From Bacteroidales bacterium (GTDB lineage Bacteria; Bacteroidota; Bacteroidia; Bacteroidales; UBA932): a DNA stretch of 53,492 nucleotides. The DNA lies in NCBI GenBank assembly GCA_017548985.1, contig JAFYYW010000002.1:1-53492 (forward strand), written 5' to 3'. The translations under genes and the position numbers were made by a program. Numbering within the stretch: the first letter of the stretch is position 1; every line of letters begins with the position of its first letter. Below are positions 1 through 8,609 of this stretch, in pieces. The notes below the pieces were generated by a model, which saw only the letters and a list, made by a program, of their open reading frames with translations, had not been told where the DNA came from and ran no database searches.

Positions 1-74
1 GCCGAAATAGCTCAGTTGGCCAGAGCACGTGATTTGTAATCTCGGGGTCGTGGGTTCGAATCCCTCTTTCGGCT
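1..74 (+). tRNA. tRNA-Thr (anticodon TGT)
   Basis: A complete cloverleaf starts at the first base. The 7-bp acceptor stem pairs GCCGAAA with TTTCGGC. The anticodon loop TTTGTAA carries TGT at 35-37, and a normal TTCGAAT T-loop follows. It is the first of four tRNAs packed in front of tuf. Confidence 0.95.
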
Positions 75-105
75 CTAGCCTTAACGAACTGTTTCAGAGA
101 AACTT

Positions 106-185
106 GGGGGGATCGCATAGCGGCAATTGCGGCGGACTGTAAATCCGCTCCTTCGGGTTCGGTGGTTCGAGTCCACCTCCCCCCA
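106..185 (+). tRNA. tRNA-Tyr (anticodon GTA)
   Basis: Class II tRNA with a long variable arm (CTCCTTCGGGTTC region). The acceptor pairs GGGGGGA (106-112) with TCCCCCC (178-184). The anticodon GTA is at 139-141. An encoded CCA follows the discriminator A at 186-188. Confidence 0.95.
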
Positions 186-190
186 CCACT

Positions 191-263
191 GCGGAAGTAG
201 CTCAGTTGGTAGAGCATCAGCCTTCCAAGCTGAGGGTCGCGAGTTCGAACCTCGTCTTCCGCT
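191..263 (+). tRNA. tRNA-Gly (anticodon TCC)
   Basis: The acceptor pairs GCGGAAG with CTTCCGC. The anticodon loop CTTCCAA reads TCC. The T-loop is TTCGAAC. An encoded CCA follows at 264-266. It lies only 2 bases after the CCA of tRNA-Tyr, so the cluster is probably one transcript. Confidence 0.95.
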
Positions 264-272
264 CCACAAAAA

Positions 273-344
<72 letters not shown>

Positions 345-381
345 CGATTTTGTGTGTAATAACTTTTAAATTCATAATATT

Positions 382-1575
382 ATGGCAAAAGAAACATTCC
401 AAAGAACGAAACCGCATGTCAACATCGGTACAATTGGCCATGTTGACCACGGTAAAACGACCTTGACCGCCGCCATCACCAAGGTTCTCGCTGAGAGAGT
501 CGCTGGTAATGCCGATAAGGTTAAGACCTTCGATCAGATTGACAACGCCCCCGAGGAGAAGGAGCGTGGTATCACCATCAACTCGGCTCACGTCGAGTAT
601 GAGACCGCCAACCGCCACTATGCTCACGTAGACTGCCCAGGCCACGCTGACTACGTTAAGAACATGGTTACTGGTGCTGCCCAGATGGACGGTGCTATCC
701 TGGTTGTCGCCTCCACTGATGGTCCTATGCCTCAGACCCGTGAGCACATCCTGCTCGCCCGTCAGGTTAACGTTCCCAAGATTCTCGTTTTCATGAACAA
801 GGTTGACCTTGTTGATGATCCTGAGATGCTCGACCTCGTCGAGATGGAGATTCGTGACCTCCTCGCTTTCTACCAGTTTGATGAGGATTGCCCCATCATC
901 CGTGGTTCCGCTCTCGGCGCCCTCAACGGCGAGAAAGAGTGGGAAGACAAGGTCATGGAGCTTATGGACGCTGTCGATGAGTACATTCCGCTCCCTGAGC
1001 GTCTTGTTGACAAGCCCTTCCTTATGCCTATCGAGGACATCTTCTCTATCACCGGACGTGGAACCGTCGTCACTGGCCGTATCGAGGCTGGTACCATCCA
1101 TGTCGGCGACCCTGTCGAGCTCGTTGGTTTCGATGATGAGCCTCGCAACACTGTCGTCACTGGTGTTGAGATGTTCCGCAAGCTTCTCGACCAGGGTGAG
1201 GCTGGTGACAACGTAGGTCTCCTCCTCCGTGGTATCGACAAGAAGGAAGTCAAGAGAGGTGAGGTCGTCGCCAAGCCGAAGTCCATCACTCCTCACACCG
1301 AGTTCAAGGCTCAGATCTACGTCCTGAAGAAGGACGAAGGCGGCCGGCACACTCCTTTCCACAACCACTATCGTCCGCAGTTCTTCATCCGTACGCTTGA
1401 CGTTACCGGTGAGATCATGCTGCCCGAGGGTGTGGAGATGGTTATGCCTGGTGACAACGTCGAGATCACTGTCAAGCTCATCACTCCTGTCGCTATGAAC
1501 GAAGGCCAGCAGTTCGCTATCCGCGAAGGTGGCCGTACCGTCGGCGCCGGTCAGGTGATCAAGATCGTTGAGTAA
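382..1575 (+). CDS. tuf: Elongation factor Tu
   Basis: EF-Tu, 397 residues, the GTPase that delivers aminoacyl-tRNA to the ribosomal A site in the cytoplasm. The P-loop GHVDHGKT is at residues 19-26, the switch II motif DCPGH at 84-88, and NKVD lies near 140. Domains 2 and 3 follow at normal length. The start is the ATG of [10 protein letters not shown], 37 bases after tRNA-Thr. It sits between tRNA-Thr and tRNA-Trp, the common tRNA-tuf-tRNA-secE arrangement of bacteria, so processing of a mixed tRNA/mRNA transcript is likely. Codon choice is strongly biased, as expected for a highly expressed gene. Identification is certain. Confidence 0.99.
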   Translation: MAKETFQRTKPHVNIGTIGHVDHGKTTLTAAITKVLAERVAGNADKVKTFDQIDNAPEEKERGITINSAHVEYETANRHYAHVDCPGHADYVKNMVTGAAQMDGAILVVASTDGPMPQTREHILLARQVNVPKILVFMNKVDLVDDPEMLDLVEMEIRDLLAFYQFDEDCPIIRGSALGALNGEKEWEDKVMELMDAVDEYIPLPERLVDKPFLMPIEDIFSITGRGTVVTGRIEAGTIHVGDPVELVGFDDEPRNTVVTGVEMFRKLLDQGEAGDNVGLLLRGIDKKEVKRGEVVAKPKSITPHTEFKAQIYVLKKDEGGRHTPFHNHYRPQFFIRTLDVTGEIMLPEGVEMVMPGDNVEITVKLITPVAMNEGQQFAIREGGRTVGAGQVIKIVE

Positions 1576-1589
1576 TCTCAATGGAATCC

Positions 1590-1617
1590 AGCGGGTTGCA
1601 TGAAAAGGTAGCCCGCT
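1590..1617 (+). terminator. Weak hairpin after tuf
   Basis: AGCGGG (1590-1595) pairs with CCCGCT (1612-1617), with a 16-base interior whose first and last bases can form an extra T-G pair. Only TTATA follows rather than a long T run. It may be a partial terminator or a processing site before tRNA-Trp. Confidence 0.35.
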
Positions 1618-1621
1618 TTAT

Positions 1622-1692
1622 AGGGGAATAGAACAAGGGTAGTTCAGCGGTCTCCAAAACCGTCGATGTGGGTTCGAATCCTGCTTCCCCTG
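1622..1692 (+). tRNA. tRNA-Trp (anticodon CCA)
   Basis: The acceptor pairs AGGGGAA with TTCCCCT and the discriminator is G. The anticodon loop CTCCAAA reads CCA. The T-loop is TTCGAAT, and the T stem has two wobble pairs. The gene is compact at 71 bases, with a 7-base D-loop and a 4-base variable loop. It lies between tuf and secE, as in many bacteria. Confidence 0.93.
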
Positions 1693-1730
1693 CGAAATAT
1701 CAAAGGTTACGATTTGGTAATTGTTTAACA

Positions 1731-1761
1731 GACACCGCTGCCGCTTCCAACTAGTGGTGTC
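1731..1761 (+). promoter_or_regulatory. Hairpin in the secE leader
   Basis: GACACCGCT (1731-1739) pairs with AGTGGTGTC (1753-1761), a 9-bp stem with one G-T pair. It ends 14 bases before the secE start, close enough to affect initiation or to be an RNase site separating tRNA-Trp from the mRNA. No function is demonstrated. Confidence 0.35.
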
Positions 1762-1775
1762 CATTAAATGCAAAG

Positions 1776-1964
1776 ATGAGAAAGTTCATTAACTATTGCA
1801 AAGAGTCCTACGTAGAACTCACCAAGAAGGTCTCATGGCCGTCCTGGAACAAGCTGCAAAGCTCAGCTCTCCTGGTCATGGTCGTGACTGTGATCCTCGC
1901 TTTGGTGCTCTTCGTAATCGACTTCGCCTTCGAGCATCTCATGACAGCGATTTACACGTTGTAA
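1776..1964 (+). CDS. secE: Preprotein translocase subunit SecE
   Basis: Single-span SecE, 62 residues, which clamps SecY in the inner-membrane translocon. The amphipathic N-terminal helix carries the conserved stretch ESYVELTKKVSWPSW, followed by one transmembrane helix at about residues 31-50. The short single-helix form is normal outside gammaproteobacteria. The ATG start gives MRKFINYCKE. nusG begins 12 bases downstream, the usual pairing, so the two are probably cotranscribed with the ribosomal protein genes. Confidence 0.96.
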   Translation: MRKFINYCKESYVELTKKVSWPSWNKLQSSALLVMVVTVILALVLFVIDFAFEHLMTAIYTL

Positions 1965-1976
1965 TTTTCGATTACC

Positions 1977-2540
1977 ATGGGTGACATGAAATGGTATGTC
2001 CTTCGGACAGCAGGAAGCAAGGAAAAGAAGGCCGCCGAATATCTCAAAAAGGAGATAGAGCGGTTTAATCTTGGGGATCAAGTGGCTCAAGTACTTGTCC
2101 CGGTCAAGCGCGAGATTGTGACTAAGAATGGCAAGAGGAAAGTGGTCGAGAGACTGCTTTATCCCAGCTATGTCCTTATCCAGGCCGAGCTTAGTCCGGA
2201 ACTCGAGTACATCATTCGCAACGACATCCCCGGGATGTCCGGCTTCCTCACAGAGAAGAGGACTAACGGTTCACTCACCGAAAGGGTTCCCGTCCCCATC
2301 AGGGATGAGGAGGCCCAGTTTATTATTGGTAACCAGGATCAGAACGTGGACAATCCCGTCGAGACCGAGGTGAACTTCGAGATCGGCGAGTCGGTGAAAA
2401 TCACTGACGGTCCGTTCAGCGGTTTCAGCGGAACGGTGGACGCCATCGAAGAGGATCGGAGCAAGCTCAAGGTAATAGTTGTGATTTTCGGCCGGAAAAC
2501 CCAGCTGGAACTCAGCTTTACTCAAGTAACAAAAGAATAA
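1977..2540 (+). CDS. nusG: Transcription termination/antitermination factor NusG
   Basis: NusG, 187 residues, binds the clamp of RNA polymerase and links transcription to translation or Rho. The NGN domain covers about residues 4-120 (start MKWYVLRTAGS, then YPSYVLIQ). A C-terminal KOW domain contains VKITDGPFSGFSGTV at about 139-153. Translation could start at 1977 (MGDMKWY) or at the ATG at 1986 (MKWYVL), and nothing in the sequence decides between them. rplK starts 9 bases after the stop, in the conserved secE-nusG-rplK-rplA order. Confidence 0.97.
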   Translation: MGDMKWYVLRTAGSKEKKAAEYLKKEIERFNLGDQVAQVLVPVKREIVTKNGKRKVVERLLYPSYVLIQAELSPELEYIIRNDIPGMSGFLTEKRTNGSLTERVPVPIRDEEAQFIIGNQDQNVDNPVETEVNFEIGESVKITDGPFSGFSGTVDAIEEDRSKLKVIVVIFGRKTQLELSFTQVTKE

Positions 2541-2549
2541 CAGACAATC

Positions 2550-2993
2550 ATGGCAAAAGAAGTTACCGGATTTATCAAGCTCCAGATTAAAGCAGGAGCT
2601 GCGAATCCAGCACCTCCGGTAGGACCGGCACTCGGTTCCAAAGGCTTGAACATCATGGACTTCTGCAAGCAGTTCAATGCCGCTACGCAAGCTAGCGCCG
2701 GCAAGATCCTGCCTGTGGTAATCACCGTTTATTCGGACAAGTCCTTCTCGTTCGAAGTCAAGCAGCCGCCTGTGGCCATCTCCCTCAAGGAAGCCGCCAA
2801 GCTCCAGAAAGGTTCTGGCGAGCCTAACCGTAGGAAGGTCGCTACGATCACCTGGGACCAGGTGCGGACAATCGCTGAAGGCAAGATGCCTGACCTTAAC
2901 GCTTTTACCCTCGCTTCCGCGATGAAGATGGTCGCCGGAACAGCCAGGAGCATGGGCATCAAGGTCACCGGAGAATTTCCTGAGAACCTTTAA
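2550..2993 (+). CDS. rplK: 50S ribosomal protein L11
   Basis: L11, 147 residues, part of the GTPase-associated centre on 23S rRNA. The N-terminal domain carries [20 protein letters not shown], the C-terminal rRNA-binding domain the [13 protein letters not shown] stretch. Length is close to the family norm. It is 9 bases after nusG and 15 bases before rplA. Confidence 0.98.
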   Translation: MAKEVTGFIKLQIKAGAANPAPPVGPALGSKGLNIMDFCKQFNAATQASAGKILPVVITVYSDKSFSFEVKQPPVAISLKEAAKLQKGSGEPNRRKVATITWDQVRTIAEGKMPDLNAFTLASAMKMVAGTARSMGIKVTGEFPENL

Positions 2994-3008
2994 AATTTCA
3001 CACGCGAC

Positions 3009-3716
3009 ATGAGTAGAATAACCAAAAATCAGAAGGCGGTCGCCCAGAAGTACGACTCCTCCAAACTTTACACTCTTGCCCAGGCATGTGAGATGCTGAA
3101 GGACATCACTTACACCAAGTTCGACTCCACAGTCGAGATCACCACGAACCTCGGTGTCGACCCTCGTAAGGCCAACCAGATGATCCGTGGCGTTGTCACC
3201 CTTCCTCACGGAACGGGCAAGACTGTCAGGGTCCTCGTGCTCTGCACTCCTGACAAGGAGAATGAGGCGAAGGACGCCGGAGCCGATTACGTCGGACTTG
3301 ACGAGTATGTCGAGAAGATCAAGGCCGGTTGGACCGATGTGGATGTCATCATCTGCACCCCTTCCGTCATGGCTAAGGTCGGAGCTCTCGGACGTATCCT
3401 CGGTCCCCGCGGCCTCATGCCGAACCCCAAGACCGGTACGGTCACTATGGAGGTCGGAAACGCCGTCAAGGAGGTCAAGGCCGGTAAGATCGACTTCAAG
3501 GTCGACAAGACTGGTATTATCCACGCCGGTATTGGCAAGGTCTCGTTCACTCCCCAGCAGATCTGCGAGAACGCCACAGCGTTCATGAACGAGGTTCTTA
3601 AGCTCAAACCCCAGACACTCAAGGGCACTTACATGAAGGGTGCGACCCTTTGCACCACCATGAGCCCCGCTCTCAAAATAGATGTTAAGGCATTCACTAG
3701 CGGAAGCGCTGAATAA
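3009..3716 (+). CDS. rplA: 50S ribosomal protein L1
   Basis: L1, 235 residues, the mobile L1-stalk protein that contacts E-site tRNA and in many bacteria represses its own operon. The conserved signature [19 protein letters not shown] lies at about residues 129-147, and the flanking parts match the two-domain L1 fold. The rplA-rplJ gap is only 14 bases, so there is no room for the long L10 leader seen in some phyla. Confidence 0.98.
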   Translation: MSRITKNQKAVAQKYDSSKLYTLAQACEMLKDITYTKFDSTVEITTNLGVDPRKANQMIRGVVTLPHGTGKTVRVLVLCTPDKENEAKDAGADYVGLDEYVEKIKAGWTDVDVIICTPSVMAKVGALGRILGPRGLMPNPKTGTVTMEVGNAVKEVKAGKIDFKVDKTGIIHAGIGKVSFTPQQICENATAFMNEVLKLKPQTLKGTYMKGATLCTTMSPALKIDVKAFTSGSAE

Positions 3717-3730
3717 AAAGCATTCAAGTC

Positions 3731-4258
3731 ATGAAAAAAGAACTCAAATCTCAGATTATTGAAAGCATCTCAGCGCAACTCCAGCAGTATCCCAATTTCT
3801 ATCTCACGAACATTGAGGGACTGAATGCTGAGAACACCGTCAAACTCCGCCGCGCCTGCTTCGACGAGGGTATCAAACTCAACGTCGTGAAGAACACCCT
3901 GTTCGCCCATGTCATCAAAGGCATTGAGAACGAGGAGCTTCAGAACGTTCTCCCTCTTCTCGAGGGCAACACGGCCGTCATGTTCAGCGAATCTCCCAAC
4001 GCCCCTGCCAAGCTCATCAAGAAGCTCCAGAAGGATCTCGGCGAGAAGCCGGAGCTCAAGGGCGCGTACGTCCAGGAGTGCGCTTTCATCGGAGCTGACA
4101 AGCTCGAGGAACTCTGCGCTATCAAGTCCAAGGAAGAGCTCATCGGAGACATCATCTCCCTCCTCCAGGCTCCTGTGCGCAACGTCATTTCCGCTCTCCA
4201 GAATGGTGGCGGACAGACGATCGCCGGTCTTGTCAAGACTCTCTCGGAAAAAGAATAA
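3731..4258 (+). CDS. rplJ: 50S ribosomal protein L10
   Basis: L10, 175 residues, the base of the stalk that carries L7/L12 dimers. The N-terminal rRNA-binding domain includes RRACFDEGIKLNVVKNTL, followed by the helical C-terminal spine (AGLVKTLSEKE at the end). rplL starts 36 bases later. Identity rests on sequence pattern and the fixed rplJ-rplL order. Confidence 0.96.
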   Translation: MKKELKSQIIESISAQLQQYPNFYLTNIEGLNAENTVKLRRACFDEGIKLNVVKNTLFAHVIKGIENEELQNVLPLLEGNTAVMFSESPNAPAKLIKKLQKDLGEKPELKGAYVQECAFIGADKLEELCAIKSKEELIGDIISLLQAPVRNVISALQNGGGQTIAGLVKTLSEKE

Positions 4259-4294
4259 GAATATTAACAATAAACAATTTAAAAATTATCAATT

Positions 4295-4669
4295 ATGGCA
4301 GATGTAAAAGCACTTGCGGAAGAGTTGGTTAACCTCTCCGTGAAAGACGTTCAGGAACTCGCTAAGGTTCTTAAGGATGAGTATGGTATCGAGCCCGCCG
4401 CCGCCGCTGTCGCGGTCGCTGGACCCGCTGTCGCCGCCGAGGCCGCCCCGGCTGAGCAGACTGAATTCGACGTTGTCCTCACCTCCGCTGGCCAGGCCAA
4501 GCTGCAGGTCATCAAGGCTGTCAAGGAAGCCCTCGGTCTTGGACTGAAGGAAGCCAAGGATCTTGTTGACGGAGCTCCTGCGACTGTGAAGGAGAAGGTC
4601 TCCAAGGCGGAAGCTGAGCAACTGAAGGCTGCCCTCGAAGAGGCAGGAGCCGAAGTTGAGGTCAAATAA
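4295..4669 (+). CDS. rplL: 50S ribosomal protein L7/L12
   Basis: L7/L12, 124 residues, the multicopy stalk protein that recruits translational GTPases. The N-terminal dimerisation helices (residues 1-30) lead into an Ala/Pro/Val-rich hinge (about 33-52). The C-terminal domain contains the GTPase-factor binding helix with [16 protein letters not shown] terminator-like hairpin follows, which would allow more L7/L12 to be made than RNA polymerase subunits. Confidence 0.98.
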   Translation: MADVKALAEELVNLSVKDVQELAKVLKDEYGIEPAAAAVAVAGPAVAAEAAPAEQTEFDVVLTSAGQAKLQVIKAVKEALGLGLKEAKDLVDGAPATVKEKVSKAEAEQLKAALEEAGAEVEVK

Positions 4670-4698
4670 ACAGCTTCCCGCTTGCGGGATAATCTTCA

Positions 4699-4730
4699 GG
4701 TTTAGAGCCTAGTGGGCTCTAAACCTTTTT
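4699..4730 (+). terminator. Terminator/attenuator between rplL and rpoB
   Basis: A perfect 11-bp stem, GGTTTAGAGCC (4699-4709) with GGCTCTAAACC (4715-4725), has a 5-base loop and is followed by TTTTT. A smaller hairpin, CCCGC with GCGGG, precedes it at 4677-4688. No promoter is obvious between it and rpoB, so it is probably a partial terminator that sets the ribosomal-protein to polymerase ratio, as the rplL-rpoB attenuator does in E. coli. Confidence 0.8.
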
Positions 4731-4767
4731 GTCGTATAAAGTTTTTCTCCATTTCCTAAGGCAGAAC

Positions 4768-7700
4768 ATGTCAAAAAAGACTAACAACAAGCGAATAATG
4801 TTCGCTACTTCCAAGATTCTGGAATATCCTGACCTTCTGGAAGTTCAGCTGAAATCATTCAAAGATTTCTTCCAGTTGGAGACAACACCCGAGAACAGGA
4901 AGGACGAAGGTCTCTTCCAGGTGTTCCAGGAGATATTCCCGATCGAGGACACGAGGAACAATTACAAGCTCGAGTTCATCGACTACTTCATCGACCCTCC
5001 CCAATATTCGATTGAAGAGTGCCTGGAGAGAGGACTCACCTACAATGTTCCTCTTAAGGCAAAACTCCGCCTTTCGTGCACTGATCCCGAGCACGAGGAC
5101 TTCGACACACGGGTCCAGGATGTGTATCTCGGCAATATCCCTTACATGACGCCCGCCGGCACATTCGTGATCAACGGATCAGAAAGGATTATCGTATCGC
5201 AGCTGCACCGTTCCCCTGGTGTGTTCTTCGACCAGAGCATGCACGCCAACGGCACAAAGCTGTACTCCGCCAGGATTATCCCCTTCAAGGGTTCCTGGAT
5301 TGAGTTCGCGACTGACATCAACAATGTCATGTACGCCTACATCGACCGCAAGAAGAAGTTGCCTGTGACAACTCTCCTCCGCGCGATCGGTTACAATTCC
5401 GACAAGGATATCATCGACATCTTCGGACTCGCCGACGAAATCGAGGCGACTCCCGCGGTCCTCGCGGAGAACAAGGGCCGCAAATTGGCCGCCAAGGTCC
5501 TCAAGACCTGGATGGAGGATTTTGAGGACGAGGACACCGGAGAGGTCATCCCCATCGAGAGGACGGTCGCCATTGTGGAGAGAGGCGAGGTCCTTGATGA
5601 TGACACCATCGAGAAGATTGGCGACACCGATGTCAAGACCATCTTCTTGCAGAAGGATGAGGCCAACTCGAATGAGTACGCCATCATCTACAACACCCTT
5701 CAGAAGGATCCCACCAACACTGAGATCGAGGCTGTCAACTATATCTACAAACAGCTCCGTAACTCTGAACCGCCGGATGAGGCGACCGCGAGGGACGTCA
5801 TTGAGAAGCTCTTCTTCTCTGAGAAGAGGTACGATCTGGGTATCGTGGGAAGGTTCCGCCTCAACAAGAAGCTCGGCCTCACCACCGATCCCGAGGTCAG
5901 GGTGCTTACCAACAATGACATCATCGAGATCATCAAGTATCTCATCGAGCTGATCAACTCAAAGGCCACGGTCGACGACATCGACCACCTCAGCAACAGG
6001 CGCGTGCGCACTGTCGGTGAGCAGCTTGCCAACCAGTTCAGCGTGGGTCTCTCCAGGATGGCCAGAACCATCAGGGAGAGGATGAATGTCCGCGACAGCG
6101 AGCAGTTCAACCCCATCGACCTGATCAACGCGAAGACTTTGTCTTCCGTTATCAACTCATTCTTCGGGACCAGCCAGCTGTCCCAGTTCATGGACCAGAC
6201 CAACCCCTTGGCGGAGATCACGCACAAGCGCCGTCTCTCCGCTCTCGGTCCGGGAGGTCTTTCCAGGGACAGGGCGGGATTCGAGGTCCGAGACGTCCAC
6301 TACACCCATTATGGCCGCCTCTGCCCTATCGAGTCTCCTGAAGGCCCGAATATCGGACTTATCTCTTCCCTGTGCGTCTACGCCAGGATCAACCAGCTCG
6401 GTTTTATTGAGACTCCTTACCGCGAGGTCAAAGACGGAAAGGTCGACCTCACCGCGAAGGGATGGCATTACATGTCAGCCGAGGAGGAGGAGAATAAATA
6501 TGTCTCACTCGCCAAGGTCAAGATGGATGACAACGGCAATATCACCGACGACAGGATCCAGTGCCGTCTGGAAGCCGACTTCCCGGTGGTCTCCAAAGAC
6601 GAGGTGAACTTTATGGACGTGGCCCCTAACCAGATGGCTTCCGTGGCCGCCTCCCTCATTCCGTTCCTCGAGCACGACGACGCCCACCGCGCCCTTATGG
6701 GAGCGAACATGATGCGTCAAGCTGTTCCGCTCCTCACTCCCGAGTCCCCTATCGTGGGAACCGGTCTGGAGGAGAGGGTCTGCCTCGACTCGAGAACCCA
6801 GTTCATCGCCGAGCGCAAGGGTGTCGTGACTTATGTCGATGCCAAGGAGATCAGGATCAAGTATTCCAGGACCGAGGACGAGAAATTCGTCTCGTTCAGC
6901 CCTGAGGAGACTGTCTACAATCTCCCTATCTACCGTAGGACGAACCAGAGCACGGTTGTCACTCTCAAGCCTATCGTCCGCAAGGGTGACAAGGTTGAGG
7001 CTGGCCAGGTGCTGACCGAAGGCTATGCCACCCAGAATGGTGAGCTGGCCCTGGGCCGCAACCTCAAGGTAGCGTTCATGCCTTGGAAGGGTTACAACTA
7101 TGAGGACGCTATCGTGCTTAGCGAGGAGATGGTCAAATGGGACATCCTCACTTCCGTCCATGTCGACGAATTCCTCACGGAAGTTCGTGACACTAAGCGC
7201 GGTATGGAAGAGTTGACCTCTGATATCCCGAACGTCAGCGAGGACGCCACCAAGGATCTCGACAAGCAGGGAATCATCCGTATCGGAGCCCATGTCGAGC
7301 CGGGCGACATTATGGTAGGAAAGATCACCCCTAAGGGTGAGAGCGATCCTTCCCCTGAGGAGAAACTCCTCAAGGCCATCTTCGGTGACAAGGCAGGTGA
7401 TGTCAAGGACGCTTCCCTCAAGGCGAATCCTTCGCTCAGCGGAACCGTGATCAAGACCGCCCTCTACGCCAAGGCTTCCAAGGAAGGCAACCGCAGGAGC
7501 GCCCGCACGGACCAGAAGGCCCGTCTGGAGGTTCTCCAGGAGGATTTCGAGAAGAAGGCCAACAAGCTCTACGCTGACTTTATCCAGAGGCTTTCCGTGC
7601 TCGTCAAGGGCAAGAAGAGCGCTGGTATCAACGACCTTTATGGTGTCGAGATCATCCCCAAGGGGAAAGAGATCACCGAAGAGAAGCTGAAGGGTATCGA

Positions 7701-8586
7701 TTTCCAGAACATCAATTCCAGCAAGTGGACTTCCGACAAGAACACCAACGCGATGATCCAGGACCTCATCAACAACTACTGCATCACCTTCAAGGTGTCT
7801 GAGGCAGAGTGCAAGAGGCAGATGGACAAGGTCAAGGTCGGCGATGAGCTCCCCAACGGAGTCATGCAGCTCGCCAAGGTCTATATCGCGAAGAAGAGGA
7901 AGATCACTGTCGGTGACAAGATGGCCGGACGTCACGGAAACAAGGGTATCGTGGCAAAGATCGTCCGTCAGGAGGATATGCCGTTCCTCGAGGACGGAAC
8001 TCCTGTGGACATCGTCCTGAACCCTCTCGGTGTGCCTTCACGTATGAACCTGGGACAGATCTACGAGACCGTGCTCGGTTGGGCCGGCTCAAGGCTCGGA
8101 CTCAAGTTCAGCACCCCGATCTTCGACGGTGCCAGCATTAATGACATCTGTGACTACACCGACAAAGCCGGCGTGCCCAGGTACGGCAAGACCCGCCTCC
8201 GCGACGGAGGTACTGGAGATTGGTTCGACCAGCCCGCCACTGTCGGAGTGATCTATATGATCAAGCTCGGCCATATGGTCGATGACAAGATGCACGCGCG
8301 TTCCATTGGTCCTTACTCGCTGATCACCCAGCAGCCGCTCGGTGGAAAGGCGCAGTTCGGAGGCCAGAGGTTCGGAGAGATGGAGGTCTGGGCCCTCGAG
8401 GCCTTTGGAGCCGCCAACGCTCTCCAGGAGATCCTCACTGTCAAGTCTGATGACGTGACAGGCCGCTCGAAGACATACGAGGCCATCGTCAAGGGTGACC
8501 CGATGCCGAACGCCGGTATTCCTGAATCCCTCAACGTACTCCTCCACGAGCTCCGAGGACTCGGTCTTAAGGTCACTTTGGATTAA
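4768..8586 (+). CDS. rpoB: DNA-directed RNA polymerase subunit beta
   Basis: RpoB, 1272 residues, one of the two catalytic subunits of RNA polymerase. The rifampicin-pocket region starts near residue 469 (SQLSQFMDQ) and runs through [13 protein letters not shown] to [12 protein letters not shown]. The conserved serine of that motif is present, so nothing suggests rifampicin resistance. The C-terminal [12 protein letters not shown] and [20 protein letters not shown] motifs are intact. An in-frame TTG at 4729 would add 13 residues, but it lies in the terminator T-run. The ATG of MSKKTNN at 4768 is the better start. Confidence 0.98.
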   Translation: MSKKTNNKRIMFATSKILEYPDLLEVQLKSFKDFFQLETTPENRKDEGLFQVFQEIFPIEDTRNNYKLEFIDYFIDPPQYSIEECLERGLTYNVPLKAKLRLSCTDPEHEDFDTRVQDVYLGNIPYMTPAGTFVINGSERIIVSQLHRSPGVFFDQSMHANGTKLYSARIIPFKGSWIEFATDINNVMYAYIDRKKKLPVTTLLRAIGYNSDKDIIDIFGLADEIEATPAVLAENKGRKLAAKVLKTWMEDFEDEDTGEVIPIERTVAIVERGEVLDDDTIEKIGDTDVKTIFLQKDEANSNEYAIIYNTLQKDPTNTEIEAVNYIYKQLRNSEPPDEATARDVIEKLFFSEKRYDLGIVGRFRLNKKLGLTTDPEVRVLTNNDIIEIIKYLIELINSKATVDDIDHLSNRRVRTVGEQLANQFSVGLSRMARTIRERMNVRDSEQFNPIDLINAKTLSSVINSFFGTSQLSQFMDQTNPLAEITHKRRLSALGPGGLSRDRAGFEVRDVHYTHYGRLCPIESPEGPNIGLISSLCVYARINQLGFIETPYREVKDGKVDLTAKGWHYMSAEEEENKYVSLAKVKMDDNGNITDDRIQCRLEADFPVVSKDEVNFMDVAPNQMASVAASLIPFLEHDDAHRALMGANMMRQAVPLLTPESPIVGTGLEERVCLDSRTQFIAERKGVVTYVDAKEIRIKYSRTEDEKFVSFSPEETVYNLPIYRRTNQSTVVTLKPIVRKGDKVEAGQVLTEGYATQNGELALGRNLKVAFMPWKGYNYEDAIVLSEEMVKWDILTSVHVDEFLTEVRDTKRGMEELTSDIPNVSEDATKDLDKQGIIRIGAHVEPGDIMVGKITPKGESDPSPEEKLLKAIFGDKAGDVKDASLKANPSLSGTVIKTALYAKASKEGNRRSARTDQKARLEVLQEDFEKKANKLYADFIQRLSVLVKGKKSAGINDLYGVEIIPKGKEITEEKLKGIDFQNINSSKWTSDKNTNAMIQDLINNYCITFKVSEAECKRQMDKVKVGDELPNGVMQLAKVYIAKKRKITVGDKMAGRHGNKGIVAKIVRQEDMPFLEDGTPVDIVLNPLGVPSRMNLGQIYETVLGWAGSRLGLKFSTPIFDGASINDICDYTDKAGVPRYGKTRLRDGGTGDWFDQPATVGVIYMIKLGHMVDDKMHARSIGPYSLITQQPLGGKAQFGGQRFGEMEVWALEAFGAANALQEILTVKSDDVTGRSKTYEAIVKGDPMPNAGIPESLNVLLHELRGLGLKVTLD

Positions 8587-8609
8587 TCTCAGATAACCTA
8601 TTCAAGAAT

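Noticed and set aside
1622..1692. Odd D-arm of tRNA-Trp (GAAC with GTTC, short loop) as a sign of a pseudo-tRNA
   Set aside because: All stems pair, the invariant positions are filled and the anticodon loop is normal; it is simply a compact tRNA.
6505..7935. Long - reading frame (476 residues) opposite rpoB
   Set aside because: Antisense to a certain, fully conserved gene; the composition is that of a reverse-frame artefact.
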